From positions 675,833,087 to 675,897,086 of the forward strand of contig NC_045426.1 in the NCBI RefSeq assembly GCF_902635505.1: a stretch of DNA of 64,000 bases, read 5' to 3'. The notes under the pieces are model-generated. The model saw only the letters and a list, made by a program, of their open reading frames with translations. It was not told where the DNA came from and made no database searches. The translations under genes and the position numbers were made by a program. Source of the stretch: Sarcophilus harrisii. Lineage: Eukaryota > Chordata > Mammalia > Dasyuromorphia > Dasyuridae. Numbering within the stretch: the stretch's first letter is position 1; each line of letters opens with the position of its first letter. Shown piece after piece: positions 1-10,925 of the stretch.

Positions 1-60
1 ATTATCAATGAGGCAGTTCTTGCTCTCAAGAAGCTTATAATCTAGAGGAGGAACCCGACC
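1..60 (-). repeat. L2 LINE 3' end fragment
   Basis: Matches the reverse complement of the L2 3' end (words like gctctcaagaagcttataat). It is cut by the window edge. Confidence 0.5.
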
Positions 61-342
61 ATGGGCCAGGTACTAGGGGTACAAATATACCATCTAGTCA
101 ACTTATGTCACTACCCTCTGCTTAAATGCTGTTCTAGGAGCCTCAGGTGCTCATGGCAAGATTCAATCAGTCCCCAAGAAGTCTCTCCTGAGCTTAACAA
201 AAGTGGGAGTGAAGGAGAAAGTGAAAAATACAATATATGCTTTAGCTCTTAATGAGGGATGGGGAGGGCAGAGCTCTCTGCCCCTTCAAAGGAAAAATAG
301 GCCTGGATCAAATGCTGATTAATTGATGGCTTCTTCTGTCCA

Positions 343-625
343 AGAACACATAGTGCTCAACTGTTGTTGTTTATCCTTCCTTTAGAAAGAGGACCAATGA
401 CATCAGGAAGGTGAGCACTGACTTGCCTGTGAATTGGATTTAAGGGAAGCAGAGTCGTGCAAAGTCCTCAGTGGTCTCTTCTCCAGTCATCAATGTCCAG
501 TGGCAAGACAAAGGTCGAGATGACTTGTTGATTCACGGAGGTGACCTTGACCTTTCTTAAGTAAAGTCTTTCCCAGGTCTCAGTGTGTCTGAGTTCCTGC
601 CCATTCAATGACTAAGAGTTGGGTA
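343..625 (+). repeat. Dispersed repeat family A, copy 1 (RTE-SINE-like)
   Basis: Starts ttgttgtttatccttc and shares a chain of words with 3937-4135 and 18258-18438: a gaccaatgacatcaggaagg block, ttggatttaag, gtgcaaagtc, and a block with tccagtggcaagac. The three-way similarity proves a repeat family. From memory it resembles marsupial RTESINE; orientation is arbitrary. Confidence 0.65.
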
Positions 626-641
626 AGAATTGAGATTAAAA

Positions 642-1179
642 ACAGACTAATTTACTTTTTTTTTTTTAAATAGCTTTTTATTTACAAGATATATGCATGG
701 GTAATTTTTCAGCACTGACAATTGCAAATCCTTTTGTTCCAACTTTTTCCCTCCTTCCCCCCATCCCCTCCCCAAGATGGCAGGTTGACCAATAAATATA
801 CTTTAAATATGTTAAAGTATAAAATAAATACAATATAAGTATACATGTCCATACAGTTATTTTGCTGCACAAAAAGAATCGGACTCTGAAATAGTGCACA
901 ATTAGCCTGTGAAGGAAATCAAAAATGCAGGTGGGCAAAAACAGAGGGATTGGGAATTCTATGTAGTGGTTCATAGTCATCTCCCAGAGTTCTTTCGCTG
1001 GGTGTAGCTGGTTCAGTTCATTACTGCTCTATTGGAACTGATTTGGTTCATCTCATTGCTGAAGAGGGTCACGTCCATCAGAATTGATCATCATATAGTA
1101 TTGTTATTGAAGCATATAATGATCTCCTGGTCCTGCTCATTTCACTCAGCATCAGTTCATGTACAGACTAATTTACTTT
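642..1179 (-). mobile_element. 5'-truncated L1 3' end with perfect 17-bp target duplication
   Basis: The T-run at 655-668 is the A tail of an L1 on the minus strand. The body ends near 1162. The flanks acagactaatttacttt at 642-658 and 1163-1179 are identical. The right copy is followed by aaaaaaaa, giving an L1-endonuclease-type ttt/aaaa nick site. The same sequence occurs at 17373-17971. Confidence 0.9.
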
Positions 1180-1515
1180 AAAAAAAACATCAGCCCAGGA
1201 GGGAAAGACACCTCGGGGTGCCAGAACAGCTAGCAATTGCTCTTTATCCTCATTCTAAGCCCTTAAAATCTACCACTGAGCCACAGAGGCTTGGTCTGGG
1301 GGCTATTATTGACCAATAAGGAAGGCAAACTGAAGTGGAACTAAGGGGATGCCAGTTTGAGGAAGGCTCAAGTGTCCTGGAGCATACCAGCAACCATAAT
1401 AATAACTGTTTATGGTTTGCTACATGCCTCACAGCTTTGACTTGCCTTGCAAAAGAGAAGCAAAACTTCCAGGAATTAGGTGATAAGGTAAAGAGTCCTG
1501 AACCTTCTGTCCTTG
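1180..1515. other. No recognisable feature
   Basis: Single-copy-looking sequence; open frames of 60-69 codons on both strands match nothing known to me. Confidence 0.4.
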
Positions 1516-1682
1516 TCAGCTCACATCTGAAGTACTCTGTCTAGTTCTGGACTGCAGAGTTTAGCAAGAACACTGATAAGATGCAGGAAGTCAAGGGGAG
1601 GACAGTTAGGGTGCTAAGGACCTTGAATTCATGTTGTATAAGGGTGAGTTGAAAAAAGCAGGGATGTTTAGGCAGGAGAAGA
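1515..1682 (+). repeat. CR1/L3-like LINE 3' fragment
   Basis: Decayed match to the same 3' half seen at 42090-42260 and 38930-39090 (tctagttctgg..., aagaacactgataag, gatgtttagg.aggagaagag). Confidence 0.6.
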
Positions 1683-1800
1683 GACTTAGAATCAGGAATG
1701 CCTGTGTTTCAATCTTGGCCTTAAACTTTTACTAGCTGAGTGACTCTAAGCAAGAAACAAGTCATTTTGGCTTCAGTTTCCTGATCATTGACCTCTAATT
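1683..1800 (+). repeat. MIR/CORE-type SINE
   Basis: Core words tttactagctgagtgactct and tcagtttcctgatc fit the MIR core in plus orientation. Confidence 0.65.
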
Positions 1801-3610
1801 TCCCTTCCAGTTTTTTTCCCCTAATTTTTAAAAACATTTTTCTTTTAAATTTTGAGTTTTAAATTCTAATCTTCCCTTCTTCTCTGAGATTGTAAGCAAT
1901 CTGATGTAGGTTATACATAAATATAATTATGTAAAGCATTTCCATATTAATTATTTTGTACAAGAAGACTCAAAGAAAAAAAAAGGAAATGAAGTGAAAG
2001 ACAACATGCTTCACTCTCAATATCATTCCTTCTCTGGAGGCAGATAGTATGCTTTATCATTAGTCCTTTGGAATTGTCTTTGATCATTGTATTGCTGAGA
2101 GTAGCTGTCATTCACAATTCTTCATCTAATAATATTGCTATTATTGTCTACAATGTTCCCCTGGTTCTGTTCACTTCACTATGAATCAATTCATGTAAGT
2201 CTTTCCTTTTTTTTTGAAATCATACCTTCTTATAGCACACTCACATTCCATTACAATCATGTATCACAGCTTGTTTAACCATTCCTTAATGGATGTACAT
2301 TCCTTTAATTTCCTATAACTAGAGCTCCTATAACTATTTTTGTACAAATAAGTTTTCCGCCCTCCCTTTTTTTTTTTTTTTTTTTTTTTTAATCTCCTTG
2401 GAATATAGACCTAGCAGTGGTATTACTGAATCAAAGAATATGCTTTTGGATATAGTTCCAGATTGCTCTCCAAAATAGATCAGTTCACAACTCCACCAGC
2501 AGTGCATTAATGTCCTAATTTTCTCATGTCCTCTCCAACATCCAACATTTATTTTTTTGTCATATTAGCCACTTTTATAGCTGTAAGGTAGCACCTCAGT
2601 GTTGTTTTAATTTGCATTTCTCTGATTGATAGTGGTTTACAGCTTGATAGCTTTGATTTTTTTTTTTTGTCTAAAAACTGTTCATATTCTTTGGATGGAA
2701 CATGGGGGTTCAGAAATGCTGAACCCCCAAAAACATATGGGGTTTCAGGATCCCTATTTGGTCCACTAAATGTTGTGGAGAGAGGGTTTGATCACAAAAG
2801 TGGGCTGGAGTTGCAAACCAAGAGGTAAAAGTTTTAGATTTTATTACTAAGGCATTGGCTAGTATGCTAAATACCATTAACTAGGGGAAACCCTCAAGCT
2901 AAATTCCCTTACCACTCCCTTAGGGAAGATGCCTTAAGGCAAGCCAAATTAACTAGCAGCCATAAGGCAGGTGGTTCCTAATGAACCAACAAAGAATTGA
3001 GGCATTGTACTATTGACTGGCAAGCCAAGGAGTTGAGGGGGAAGGAGAGAATAGAGGTAGAGGTAGGTTTTTTAACAGAGGAAAAATAACTTGGGAGTTG
3101 ACACCATAACTTGGCCTTCTGACTAATACAATGTAGGGTTTGTCAATGCCAAGAACTGAATAAGGAACTGAATCTGGGTTTATTGCAATAAAGGCAATGA
3201 GGCCTTTATCAGAGATACTTGATAGAAAATTTCCCCCCAGTTTTCTATTTTCTTTTTAATTTTGGTTGCATTGGTTTTGTTTGTGCAAAACCTTTTTCAT
3301 TTTATATAAACGAAATTATCTAGTTTCCATTTTGTAATGCTCTCTAGATCCTCCTTTGTCCTAAATTATTCCTTTATCCATAAATCTGACAGATAAACCA
3401 TTTCATGCTCTTTTAATTTGCTTATGGTATCACCCTTTATGTGTAAATTATGTAAATTATGTACTCATTTGGACCTTATCTTGGTATACCTTGTTTCTGC
3501 CACACTGTTTTCAGTTTTCCTAATAAATTTTTTTTAATAAAGAATTTCTGTTTCAAAAGTTTGGATCTTGAGGTTTATCATAAACTAGATTTTAGTCATT
3601 TACCCTTCCA
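1800..3610 (-). mobile_element. Old L1 copy, ORF2 end and 3' region, interrupted
   Basis: Minus-strand L1 homology runs through a 3'-type region (ttcttctctgag, tggaggcagatagtat, tcattagtcctttggaattg) and then the ORF2 end (ccaccagcagtgcattaatg; ggttgcattggttttgtttg). Continuity breaks at about 2697 and resumes at about 3203, bracketing a foreign insertion. Confidence 0.75.
2697..3202. mobile_element. About 500-bp insertion in the L1 at 1800-3610; possible solo LTR
   Basis: Not L1. The left end holds a perfect 10-bp stem, GGGGGTTCAG at 2704-2713 and its complement at 2719-2728, with a 5-nt loop. No coding part is seen. It may be a solo LTR of an endogenous retrovirus; the family is not identified. 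It is younger than the L1 it interrupts. Confidence 0.35.
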
Positions 3611-3936
3611 ATTCTAAATCTGCATGAAGACTGGGGGCAAGATCACTTATCTTCTTATAGCTTCGAAGGGCCATCTGGAGGAGTAAGAGAGATTAGATTA
3701 GACTTCTTTTAGTGCCATAGGACACAACAAAGAACAACGGGTGAAAGTATTCAAAGAGACAGTTTTAGGTTTGTCTTTTTTTTTTTTTTTTCCTCATTTA
3801 AGTAGGTTTGTCTTTAAGAAAGATTTCCTAATAGTTAAAATTGTCCTAAAGTCAATTGACTATCTGGGGGAGACCACTGGAGGATTTTAAGCAGAGGTCC
3901 ATGGAAGGGACCATTTAGCAGGTCTGTCAAAATAGT
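3610..3936. other. No recognisable feature
   Basis: AT-rich sequence with a T-run near 3780; nothing assigned. Confidence 0.4.
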
Positions 3937-4135
3937 TGTTGTTTGTCCTTCCTTCTGGAAAAGGACCATGACTATCAGGAAGGTGATGCTATAACTTGCA
4001 AATAAATTGGATTTAAGTGATGAAGGAGAGCCGTGCAAAGTCACCAGCCTCACTTAATCTGCTGGAATCTTTTGAATCCAGGGTCAAGATAATAATGAGT
4101 CCTTTTGGATTCATCTTCTTGGCCACCAAGATCCC
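3937..4135 (+). repeat. Dispersed repeat family A, copy 2
   Basis: Starts gttgttgtttgtccttcc and shares aaaggaccatgac, atcaggaaggtgatg, attggatttaagtga and gtgcaaagtcacc with the copies at 343 and 18258. Confidence 0.65.
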
Positions 4136-4174
4136 ATCCGACTCTGGTATTATGTAATTTTGTTGTGGTAGCAA

Positions 4175-4285
4175 AAGGTAGAGAGACCGACAGACAGAAA
4201 CAGAGACAGACACACACACACAGAGAGAAAAGAACAAGGAAAAGGAGGGAAGGGGAGAGACAGACAGACAGACAGCCTAATGTGT
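4175..4285. repeat. Simple repeat (CAGA/CA/GA)n
   Basis: Low-complexity purine-rich run with gacagacagacagacag at its right end; gives spurious open frames on both strands. Confidence 0.85.
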
Positions 4286-4790
4286 GTGTTTGGGTGTAGG
4301 GGGTAAAATGTTAGTGAAGAGATTCAGGACTAGGGAATGGAGCAATCTCTGAGTTGGAGGATAAATGGGGAAAGAATTAGGGACAGCTTGGTTCCTCTTT
4401 TCCCCCTTTTATTTTCCCTGTGCAACTGAGGCAGTTAATGATTTTTTTTCTAACCACCTGATTGATACCAACTAAACTCCCTTACTATCCAGAGAAGGCC
4501 AGACTGAATCAATCAGAAAAGGGAGACTAAATGAGCATTCTTATGCTGGACACATCAGAAATTTCTTAAACCAAACTATGGAAAAAGATTGACACTCCAC
4601 ACAGACCTCCAGAATTACAAGGATGGGGGCTGATCTTGTTCCCAAGGCCTTTCCCCTTTACAGTGAGAAACAAAGAAGGAAATATTTGCCATTTCATCAG
4701 AAGCTGGATTTTGAAAAGAAAGTGTGGGTGAGTAAAGGGAGAAGAGAAATTTAGGGATCCTATGTAGTCTCTCCCAGGATCACAGTCTAA
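4285..4790. other. No recognisable feature
   Basis: No repeat or coding signal recognised. Confidence 0.4.
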
Positions 4791-5145
4791 GGATCACAGG
4801 TCATTAATCCAACACCATTAACCTAGAGAAATGGGGAGCTGCCCAAGGTCATAGTTCATGGTAGATCCAGAGTTCAAATCCTGATTTTGTGTAGTCTTTG
4901 CCCTACACCATAGCCCTGGATGCTGGGCAGAGCACCCTCACCTATCCTGCCCCTCCCTCATTCTGAAGTTTCTGCTAAAATGGATTCTGAATCAGAAAAG
5001 GTTTTAAGAGCCAGAATTAGAACCAAGGGTGCCTCCGGGATAATCCAATCCAAAGGGGGAAAATGAGGCAGCAGTCACCCAGGGAGTGACAGAGCTAGAA
5101 CTCAATATAAGTCTTCTGATTCCAAATTCAACACTTTTTGTGAGC
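4790..5145 (-). repeat. Two degraded MIR-type SINE fragments
   Basis: The first (to about 4915) has gagaaatggggagctgccc and tccagagttcaaatcctga; the second (about 5010-5145) has aaaatgaggcagcagtcaccc and agctagaactcaa. Both read as antisense MIR cores. Confidence 0.5.
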
Positions 5146-5152
5146 GTGGAAG

Positions 5153-5270
5153 CAATAGGGATTGGGGTTAAGTGACTTGCTTGGGATCACATAGCAAGTG
5201 TCTGAGAATGAATTTGAATTCAGGTCCTCCTGACTTCAAGGCCATCCATTTTGCCACCTGGCTGCCTCCC
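5153..5270 (-). repeat. tRNA-derived CORE-SINE
   Basis: ggttaagtgacttgcttggg, tcctcctgacttcaagg and ccacctggctgcctcccc mark a minus-strand copy of the abundant short SINE. Confidence 0.85.
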
Positions 5271-5367
5271 CTAGGAAATCTAGCACTTTCTATAGGGCCA
5301 TATTGTGTCTTCGGTAGGATGTCCAAGATTTGATGTTATGGGTCTCAAGGATTCCCTATAGCCATTT

Positions 5368-5655
5368 AGACAATATATTGGATAAATATGTATGCATATG
5401 TTGAATTTAACATATATTTCTATCATATTTAACATATATTAGAGTACTTGCCATCTAGGGAAGGGGGTGGAGGGAGGAGAAAATTGGAACACAGGTTTTC
5501 CAAGGGTTAATGTTGAAAAATTATCCATGTTTTGAAAATAAAAAGCTTTTTGGCCTCAGGCAAATCACTTAATCCCAATTGTCTCAGCAATAATAATAAT
5601 AAATAATAACAAAAATAAAAAGCTTTAATAAAAATTATTTAAAAAAAAGAAAAAA
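5368..5655 (+). mobile_element. L1 3' end with a SINE piece in its tail
   Basis: Short 5'-truncated L1 end (agagtacttgccatctaggg ... gaaaattggaacacagg ... aataaaaagctttt). A SINE end at 5552-5590 (cctcaggcaaatcactta) sits between two copies of the aataaaaagcttt tail word. Confidence 0.75.
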
Positions 5656-5754
5656 TAGTTCATTCTAGGGGTGAAAAAGACATTGCTTATGCCTTCAATC
5701 TGGAGGATCCACTTCCATTTTAGAGCAAGGGGTCCAGGGGCTGTCCTTTCTTTA

Positions 5755-6410
5755 CAGAAGACCCTCACATCTGCACCTGCAACTCACTGCCTCCTGAATA
5801 CTTCCAGCTGGATGTTCCAGAGGCATTTCAAACTTAGGATGTCCATAATGGAGCTGATTATCCCTCCCAGAGCACTTTTAGGGAAAGAAAAGAAACAGGC
5901 ATTTATTTATCATACCTACTGAAGCGCTTTGTTGTTCATTCTTGTCTCACTCTTCCAGACCCCTTATGAGATTTTCTTGGCAATGCAATTGGAGACATTT
6001 GCCATGTCTTTCTCCAGTGGATTAAGGCAAACAAGTTAAGCCACTTGTCCAAGGTCATTCAGCTAGTGAGTATATGAGACTGGCTTTGAACTCTGGGTAT
6101 CTGGACTCCCTAGTGCCCTGTTCTCAGGGTCTTAGAATTGCCTTTTACTCTCGAGCTTCAGGCTTTTATTCCAAAATGATTACACAACTACCCCCACTAA
6201 TTCTACCTTCCAGTCAAACTGCCCTTCTGGCCCCATCCACAGCATTCTATTGCCAGCTACATGCTTTTGCACAAACTAGTCCCCCATTCTTGGAATTCTT
6301 GACCATCTCTCCCCAGCCTCTGAGAAGCTGTATCCCCTCTCAGAATGTAGGTCAAGTACCAGCTCCTTCCAGAAACCTTCCCTGATGTCCCGCTTCTTAG
6401 TCTCTCAATT
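5755..6410 (+). repeat. L2 LINE fragment split by a SINE
   Basis: 5755-5880 (tccagctggatgttccagag) and 6130-6410 (accttccctgatgtccc) are consecutive parts of an L2 ORF2 end on the plus strand; the interval 5928-6125 is a younger minus-strand SINE. Confidence 0.6.
5928..6125 (-). repeat. RTE-tailed CORE-SINE (WSINE/Mar1-like)
   Basis: ttgttgttcattcttgtctc, gagattttcttggcaatg, tccaaggtcattcagctagt: tail and core of the long SINE, minus strand. Confidence 0.8.
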
Positions 6411-6419
6411 ACTCAAACA

Positions 6420-6690
6420 TTTTTAAAAACACATGCATTGGACCAGGCTCTGTATTAAGCACTGCAGACACCAAGTAAGGCAAAGATATGGTTCTGGTCT
6501 TGGAAGAGCCTACATTCTGCTGGGAAGATAACAGGAACAGCTTGTGACAGACCCATTTTACAGATCATAGGATTAGTCAGAGAAGTAAACTAAACTTCTA
6601 TCTGCTGGCAATACAAATAGAAAGAATAAAACAAAAAAAAAAATCTCAAGAAGTTTATCTTCTAATCAAGGAGACAAAAAGCATACACCC
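6420..6690 (-). repeat. L2 LINE 3' end fragments
   Basis: ggaccaggctctgtattaag ... tggaagagcctacattctgc, then tctcaagaagtttatcttct: reverse complement of the L2 3' end in two pieces. Confidence 0.55.
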
Positions 6691-6899
6691 ATATACATTT
6701 TATATATATTTATGCAAACATGCATGTGAATATACATATATAATATATGTATATTTATGTGTGTCTACATAGGAATATAGTCATTATGACAAATCTCACT
6801 CCCATTGCTAGTCTGGGTCCCTAGATCTCAGCTAGCTACATTTCCCTTTAGGATCAGAAAAGTAACTCAGGGGCTTAGTCATTTTCTCTACTGGCAGCT

Positions 6900-7115
6900 A
6901 ACTCTTAACTTACATTGGATAGAGTTGGGGACATGAAAATAGGAGAAAATGAGTTCAAATTCAGCCTTAGACTCTTACTCAATTATTATTCTGGGCAAAT
7001 CATTTAACTTTAGTTTTCTTAACTTTAAAATCAAATGCCTCTCAGGATCAAATGAAACAATTGTAAAGACAGAACAGTGTCTGGCCCATAGTAAGTGCTA
7101 TATAAATGCTTTTTC
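6900..7115 (+). repeat. MIR/THER1-type SINE with L2-like tail
   Basis: Core (gagttcaaattcagcc ... ggcaaatcatttaac) is followed by aggatcaaatgaaac and cccatagtaagtgctatata, the THER1 3' end. Confidence 0.75.
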
Positions 7116-7194
7116 CCTTCTATCCCCTCTCCCATTGCTCCCAAAACTTACTTGTTTTGCCCATTTATGCACTTATAAGATATATACAATGTAG

Positions 7195-7440
7195 AAGGAA
7201 GGTCATTTCAGAGGGAAGCCCTTGAGGAGGTGGTTTGAGGAGATGATTTAGAAAGGCCTCTTAGAGAAGGTGAGATTTGAGCGAGGTCTTGAAGGAAGCC
7301 AGGGAAATTATTAGGTGGAAGAGAAGAGGAAGAGTGCTCCAAGCATGGGAGTCAGTCAATGGAAAAAGAGCGAGGAGCAAATAGAGCAGCGTCATTAGAT
7401 CATGGGATTCGGGGGAGGCTGTTCTCGCCTACCCCAAGGT
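7195..7440. repeat. Possible old interspersed repeat
   Basis: Purine-rich words such as gagatttgagcgaggtcttgaagga recur in mammalian genomes; family not assigned. Confidence 0.3.
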
Positions 7441-7539
7441 ATTTTATATTTATTTTGTGTATTTATTGTCTGTATTTATCTGTGAGCATTTTAAAGAAAG
7501 GTTCTTGAGGTCTAGGATTCTGATTGAGTGAATGAACCA

Positions 7540-7620
7540 AAGAGTGAAAAGACATTTATTAAGACTTTTCTGTATACAAGGCACTATGTTAATCATTAGA
7601 ATACTTATACAAGCCTGCAA
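7540..7620 (-). repeat. L2 3' end fragment
   Basis: gacatttattaagacttttc ... caaggcactatgttaa. Confidence 0.5.
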
Positions 7621-7784
7621 GATGGCAGCCTTTACTAGGGAGAAGAAAGACAATTGTACAAAAGGGAAGTGACTGTGGAGGTCTGGGCCCTGACAAGATG
7701 GAAAAAAGGGGTATAGTCCAAGTGGGACTGGGAAAAGGAGAAAAATAGAAAGACATGAAGAGGGTTGATCATGCAATTCATTTC

Positions 7785-8200
7785 CAATTGAATTTAATGT
7801 AATTCAACAAGCATGCTTTTAGGCTTAGGTTTATTCATTTATTTTGTCGAGTCATTTTTCAGTTGGGCTGACTCTTCATGATCCCATTTGGGGTTTTCTT
7901 GGCAAAGATTGTGGAGTAGTTTGTCACGTCCTTTTCCAGCTCATTTTACAGATGTGGAAACTGAGGCAAATAGGGTGAAGGGACTAGCCCAGTTCTTTCG
8001 GATTCCAGGCCCAGTGCTCTATCCACTTTGATCCCTAACTGCCCATATTAATCACCATCCCTAGCCCCTTGCCTTCTTGGAGTTTTTATTCCCCTGGGAA
8101 GAAACTACACATACTCAGATAAGTGAAAAATATATACAAAATATAACAAGATAAATGCAAAATATGTACAAAATATACCAAGGAAATTGGAGAGAAGAGG
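7785..8200 (-). repeat. L2 3' end split by a SINE
   Basis: 7785-7835 and 8044-8200 (cttgccttcttggagttttt) are parts of one L2 end, separated by the minus-strand SINE at 7840-8043. Confidence 0.5.
7840..8043 (-). repeat. RTE-tailed CORE-SINE (WSINE/Mar1-like)
   Basis: gagtcatttttcagttgggc, gatcccatttggggttttct, ggcccagtgctctatcca in minus orientation. Confidence 0.9.
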
Positions 8201-9615
8201 CCATTTATTAGTGGAAGAAGGGGTCAGCCTCCCCACAAATAATCGTCCAAAATTAAATGCTTAGCAGGAGGTACTGTAGCTAGTGGATAGAAGGTAGGTA
8301 TGTTCAGGAGTATGTATAATTTGGAGTGAAATCCTGGACTGGAAAAAATCCTGAAAAAGCAGAACTTTCTAGTCTAGAGATCCTGGGTAAGTCAATTAAC
8401 TCTCAGGGTCCCAAGTAATTGTCTAAGCTCCCCCTCAGGGGCGGGGGTATTCACACTGGGGATTTCACAATGATGAAATCCATGTCTGAGAAAAAAAAAA
8501 AAAGAATTCTGGAATCAAGACTGGAGACTTGGGGAAAAGGATGGGGAATAAGTGGAAATTATCTTGCCTGACCTTAGGCTGTTCTCAGACCTCCAACCTG
8601 ATAATTGTCTATTCCCAGGAAAACTCTTCCCTTTTCCCCCTTTCTTTCCTGTCTTCTTCCCCTCCAGGCTCTGATCCGACATGCCCCTACCTCCCTTCTT
8701 GGCTGAAAACTTTTAACACTTTGCCTTAAGCCTGGCTTGATTCCCACAGCCAGCCCAACTGGTTACTCTGAAATCATCAGCATGGCCCGAATCTTTGCCA
8801 TCCTCCCCAGGGCCTGCAGCTTCCCTCTACTCCTTGGTGACTCAGCCTGAGGCTGACAGGAGAGCGGCCTGCAGTTGATGAGTGTGTCTGGCTACCGTCA
8901 GTGGGCCGATTGGGCATCCAAATGGCATGCAGGATGGAGCAGGGAGCTCAGGGCCCTCACCACTCGGGAATGTCCAAAGCCCTGAGTCACGGCCAGGGGC
9001 CAGTCCCTTGGGGATGTCCCTCCTGAATTCTCAGCATCCTAGAAGAGTTGTCTGTCACCTCGCTGTACAAGCACTCCACTCTCGGGGTGTAAGGGACCAC
9101 CCTTGCAAAGCCCTTGACTCTGAGGCCAAAAGCCATCTGGAACTGAGAAACTGCTCTCCTTGTAGGTTGTGTTTTTGTCTGAGCCTTTTCTTCCTCCGAA
9201 AATAAAACAGCCACCCATGTTCCCACCTGAGACCTGTTCTCACCTATTCTGTGCCTCCACCACTCAGAAGCAGCACCTGGACTCCAGCCACAGGTGCATC
9301 CTGACCCTATTCTCCTCACCTGTTCTGAGAGCAGGAAATTGGAGATGAAAGGTATAGTGCTTCAAGTTTATCCTTTGACCCCTCCTTCCTCCCTTTTCAT
9401 GCTCCAGTTATTGCTGACTCTGCTCTCCCCACCCTCTCACTGTCTCTTTCCCCTTGGTGATTCTTGTTATCTACTAATCTTTATTACTCAGATTTTGATC
9501 ACATGTGCTCTCACCAACCCCCAGAAGTATTTGTATTTTAACAGGGAAATTGAGATCATCCAAAAATCTTCCAGGTGGGATATTCTGTTCCATCTGGAGC
9601 TGGTACTGGAGGGTG
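8200..9615. other. Repeat-poor island; no gene recognised
   Basis: About 1.4 kb with balanced composition and no interspersed repeat I can name. AATAAA at 9201-9206 on the plus strand follows a 107-codon open frame (8882-9205), which has no recognisable domain and could be chance. It might hold a non-coding exon or conserved element; function unknown. Confidence 0.4.
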
Positions 9616-9799
9616 AAGATACTGATTTTTTTTTTTTTTTTTTTTGCTGAGACAATTGGGGTTAAGTGACTTGCCCAGGGTCACATAGCTAGGACATGTT
9701 AAGTGTCTGAGGTCAAATTTGAACTCAGGTCCTCCTGACTTCAGGGCTGGTGCTCTATTCACTGCACCAACTGGCTGCCCCTTAAAGATATTGATTTTT
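9616..9799 (-). mobile_element. Short tRNA-derived SINE with 15-bp target duplication
   Basis: T-run then gctgagacaattggggttaa ... gccc, minus strand. Flanks aagatactgattttt (9616-9630) and aagatattgattttt (9785-9799) differ at one base. Confidence 0.92.
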
Positions 9800-10200
9800 G
9801 ATGTGAAATAGCAGCGAAGTAGTCTTGGCTATGAAGGCGATTTATATCTGGTTCTTGAGCACAGAGTACTTACCCTTTTCAAAAGGCCTTTTCTGAATAG
9901 CCTTCTCTCCTGATTTCACTCCTCAGTCTCTCTAAGCTTCTCCATTTCCTCAACATCAGCCTCCTTACCACAGAGATGAGACTTTCTTCATAGAGCTCTT
10001 ATCTCAATGTCAAGGAACCCTGCATTCATGGTCACGGCTATCCTGTCTCCACTCCTGATGTAGTCCAGACTTTTCCACTTTCCTTCCCCAAGTTTCTCTT
10101 TATGTGACTTCCTCCTGAATTAGAAAGTAAGCATCCCAAGGGTAGGACTGTCTATTTTATTTGTATTAGTTTATTTGTATTTTTTGTATTATTGTATTTA
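9783..10200 (+). repeat. Probable degraded L2 3' end
   Basis: The right part (agaaagtaagcatcccaagg gtagga) is the L2 end; the left part is only suggestive. Confidence 0.4.
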
Positions 10201-10224
10201 TTTGTATTAGTCTTAGTTAACAAA

Positions 10225-10335
10225 CATTCTTTCTCTCCTTTCACTCCTCCCTTCTTTCTTTCCTCCCTTCTTTTTCTCTCTGTTTCTCTCTTCCTTCTCT
10301 TTCTCTTATTTTGTCTCTCTTTGTCTTTTTTTTTC
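10225..10335. repeat. Pyrimidine-rich low-complexity run
   Basis: Mixed tttc/ctcc run of about 110 bases. Confidence 0.8.
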
Positions 10336-10690
10336 AGAGCTGTTTATCCACCTTTGGCATCTACCTGTCCCCCAACTCTCACCTGTGGCTCCAAGCTGTA
10401 GCATGCATGGAGGCCACACTCCAGGAAATCATTTTAGCAGATGGACTAAACCAGGTTGATGGCAACGGACAGACCTTAAACCCATTGGTGAGTTGGGGGG
10501 AGGGCAGTGTTTACCCCAAGCAGGTGAAGATTTCTCTGGCAGAATGGACAAATGTGAACAATTTGTTCCAAGGGCCTTGAAGGGGGCAGAAACAGGTGGT
10601 GTGGAATGCTTAGAGCTGGGTCAGACATCAATGATCCCAGAATCCTCAATTGCATCCAAGCTAGGGCTACACCCAGATAGTTACTTTCTT
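10335..10690. other. No recognisable feature
   Basis: An 89-codon open frame runs 10311-10580 but has no known domain. Confidence 0.35.
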
Positions 10691-10925
10691 ATCTAAGTCC
10701 CAGCTAAAATCCCCCCTCCCCCCTGAAGCCTTTACCAGATTCTTCTTAATACTTAATACTAATACCTTCTGCAGGCTGATCATCTCTAAATCTAGCTATT
10801 TGCATGTTATCTCCTTCCATTAAACCAAGCTCCTTGAAAACTGGGGCCTTTATTTGTATCCCTATTACTTAATTCAAGTCTTGGCACATAGTAGGTGCTT
10901 AATAAATGCTTATTGATATTCTCAC
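10690..10925 (+). repeat. L2 LINE 3' end
   Basis: caagctccttgaaaactggg ... ttggcacatagtaggtgctt ... aataaatgct. Confidence 0.8.
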
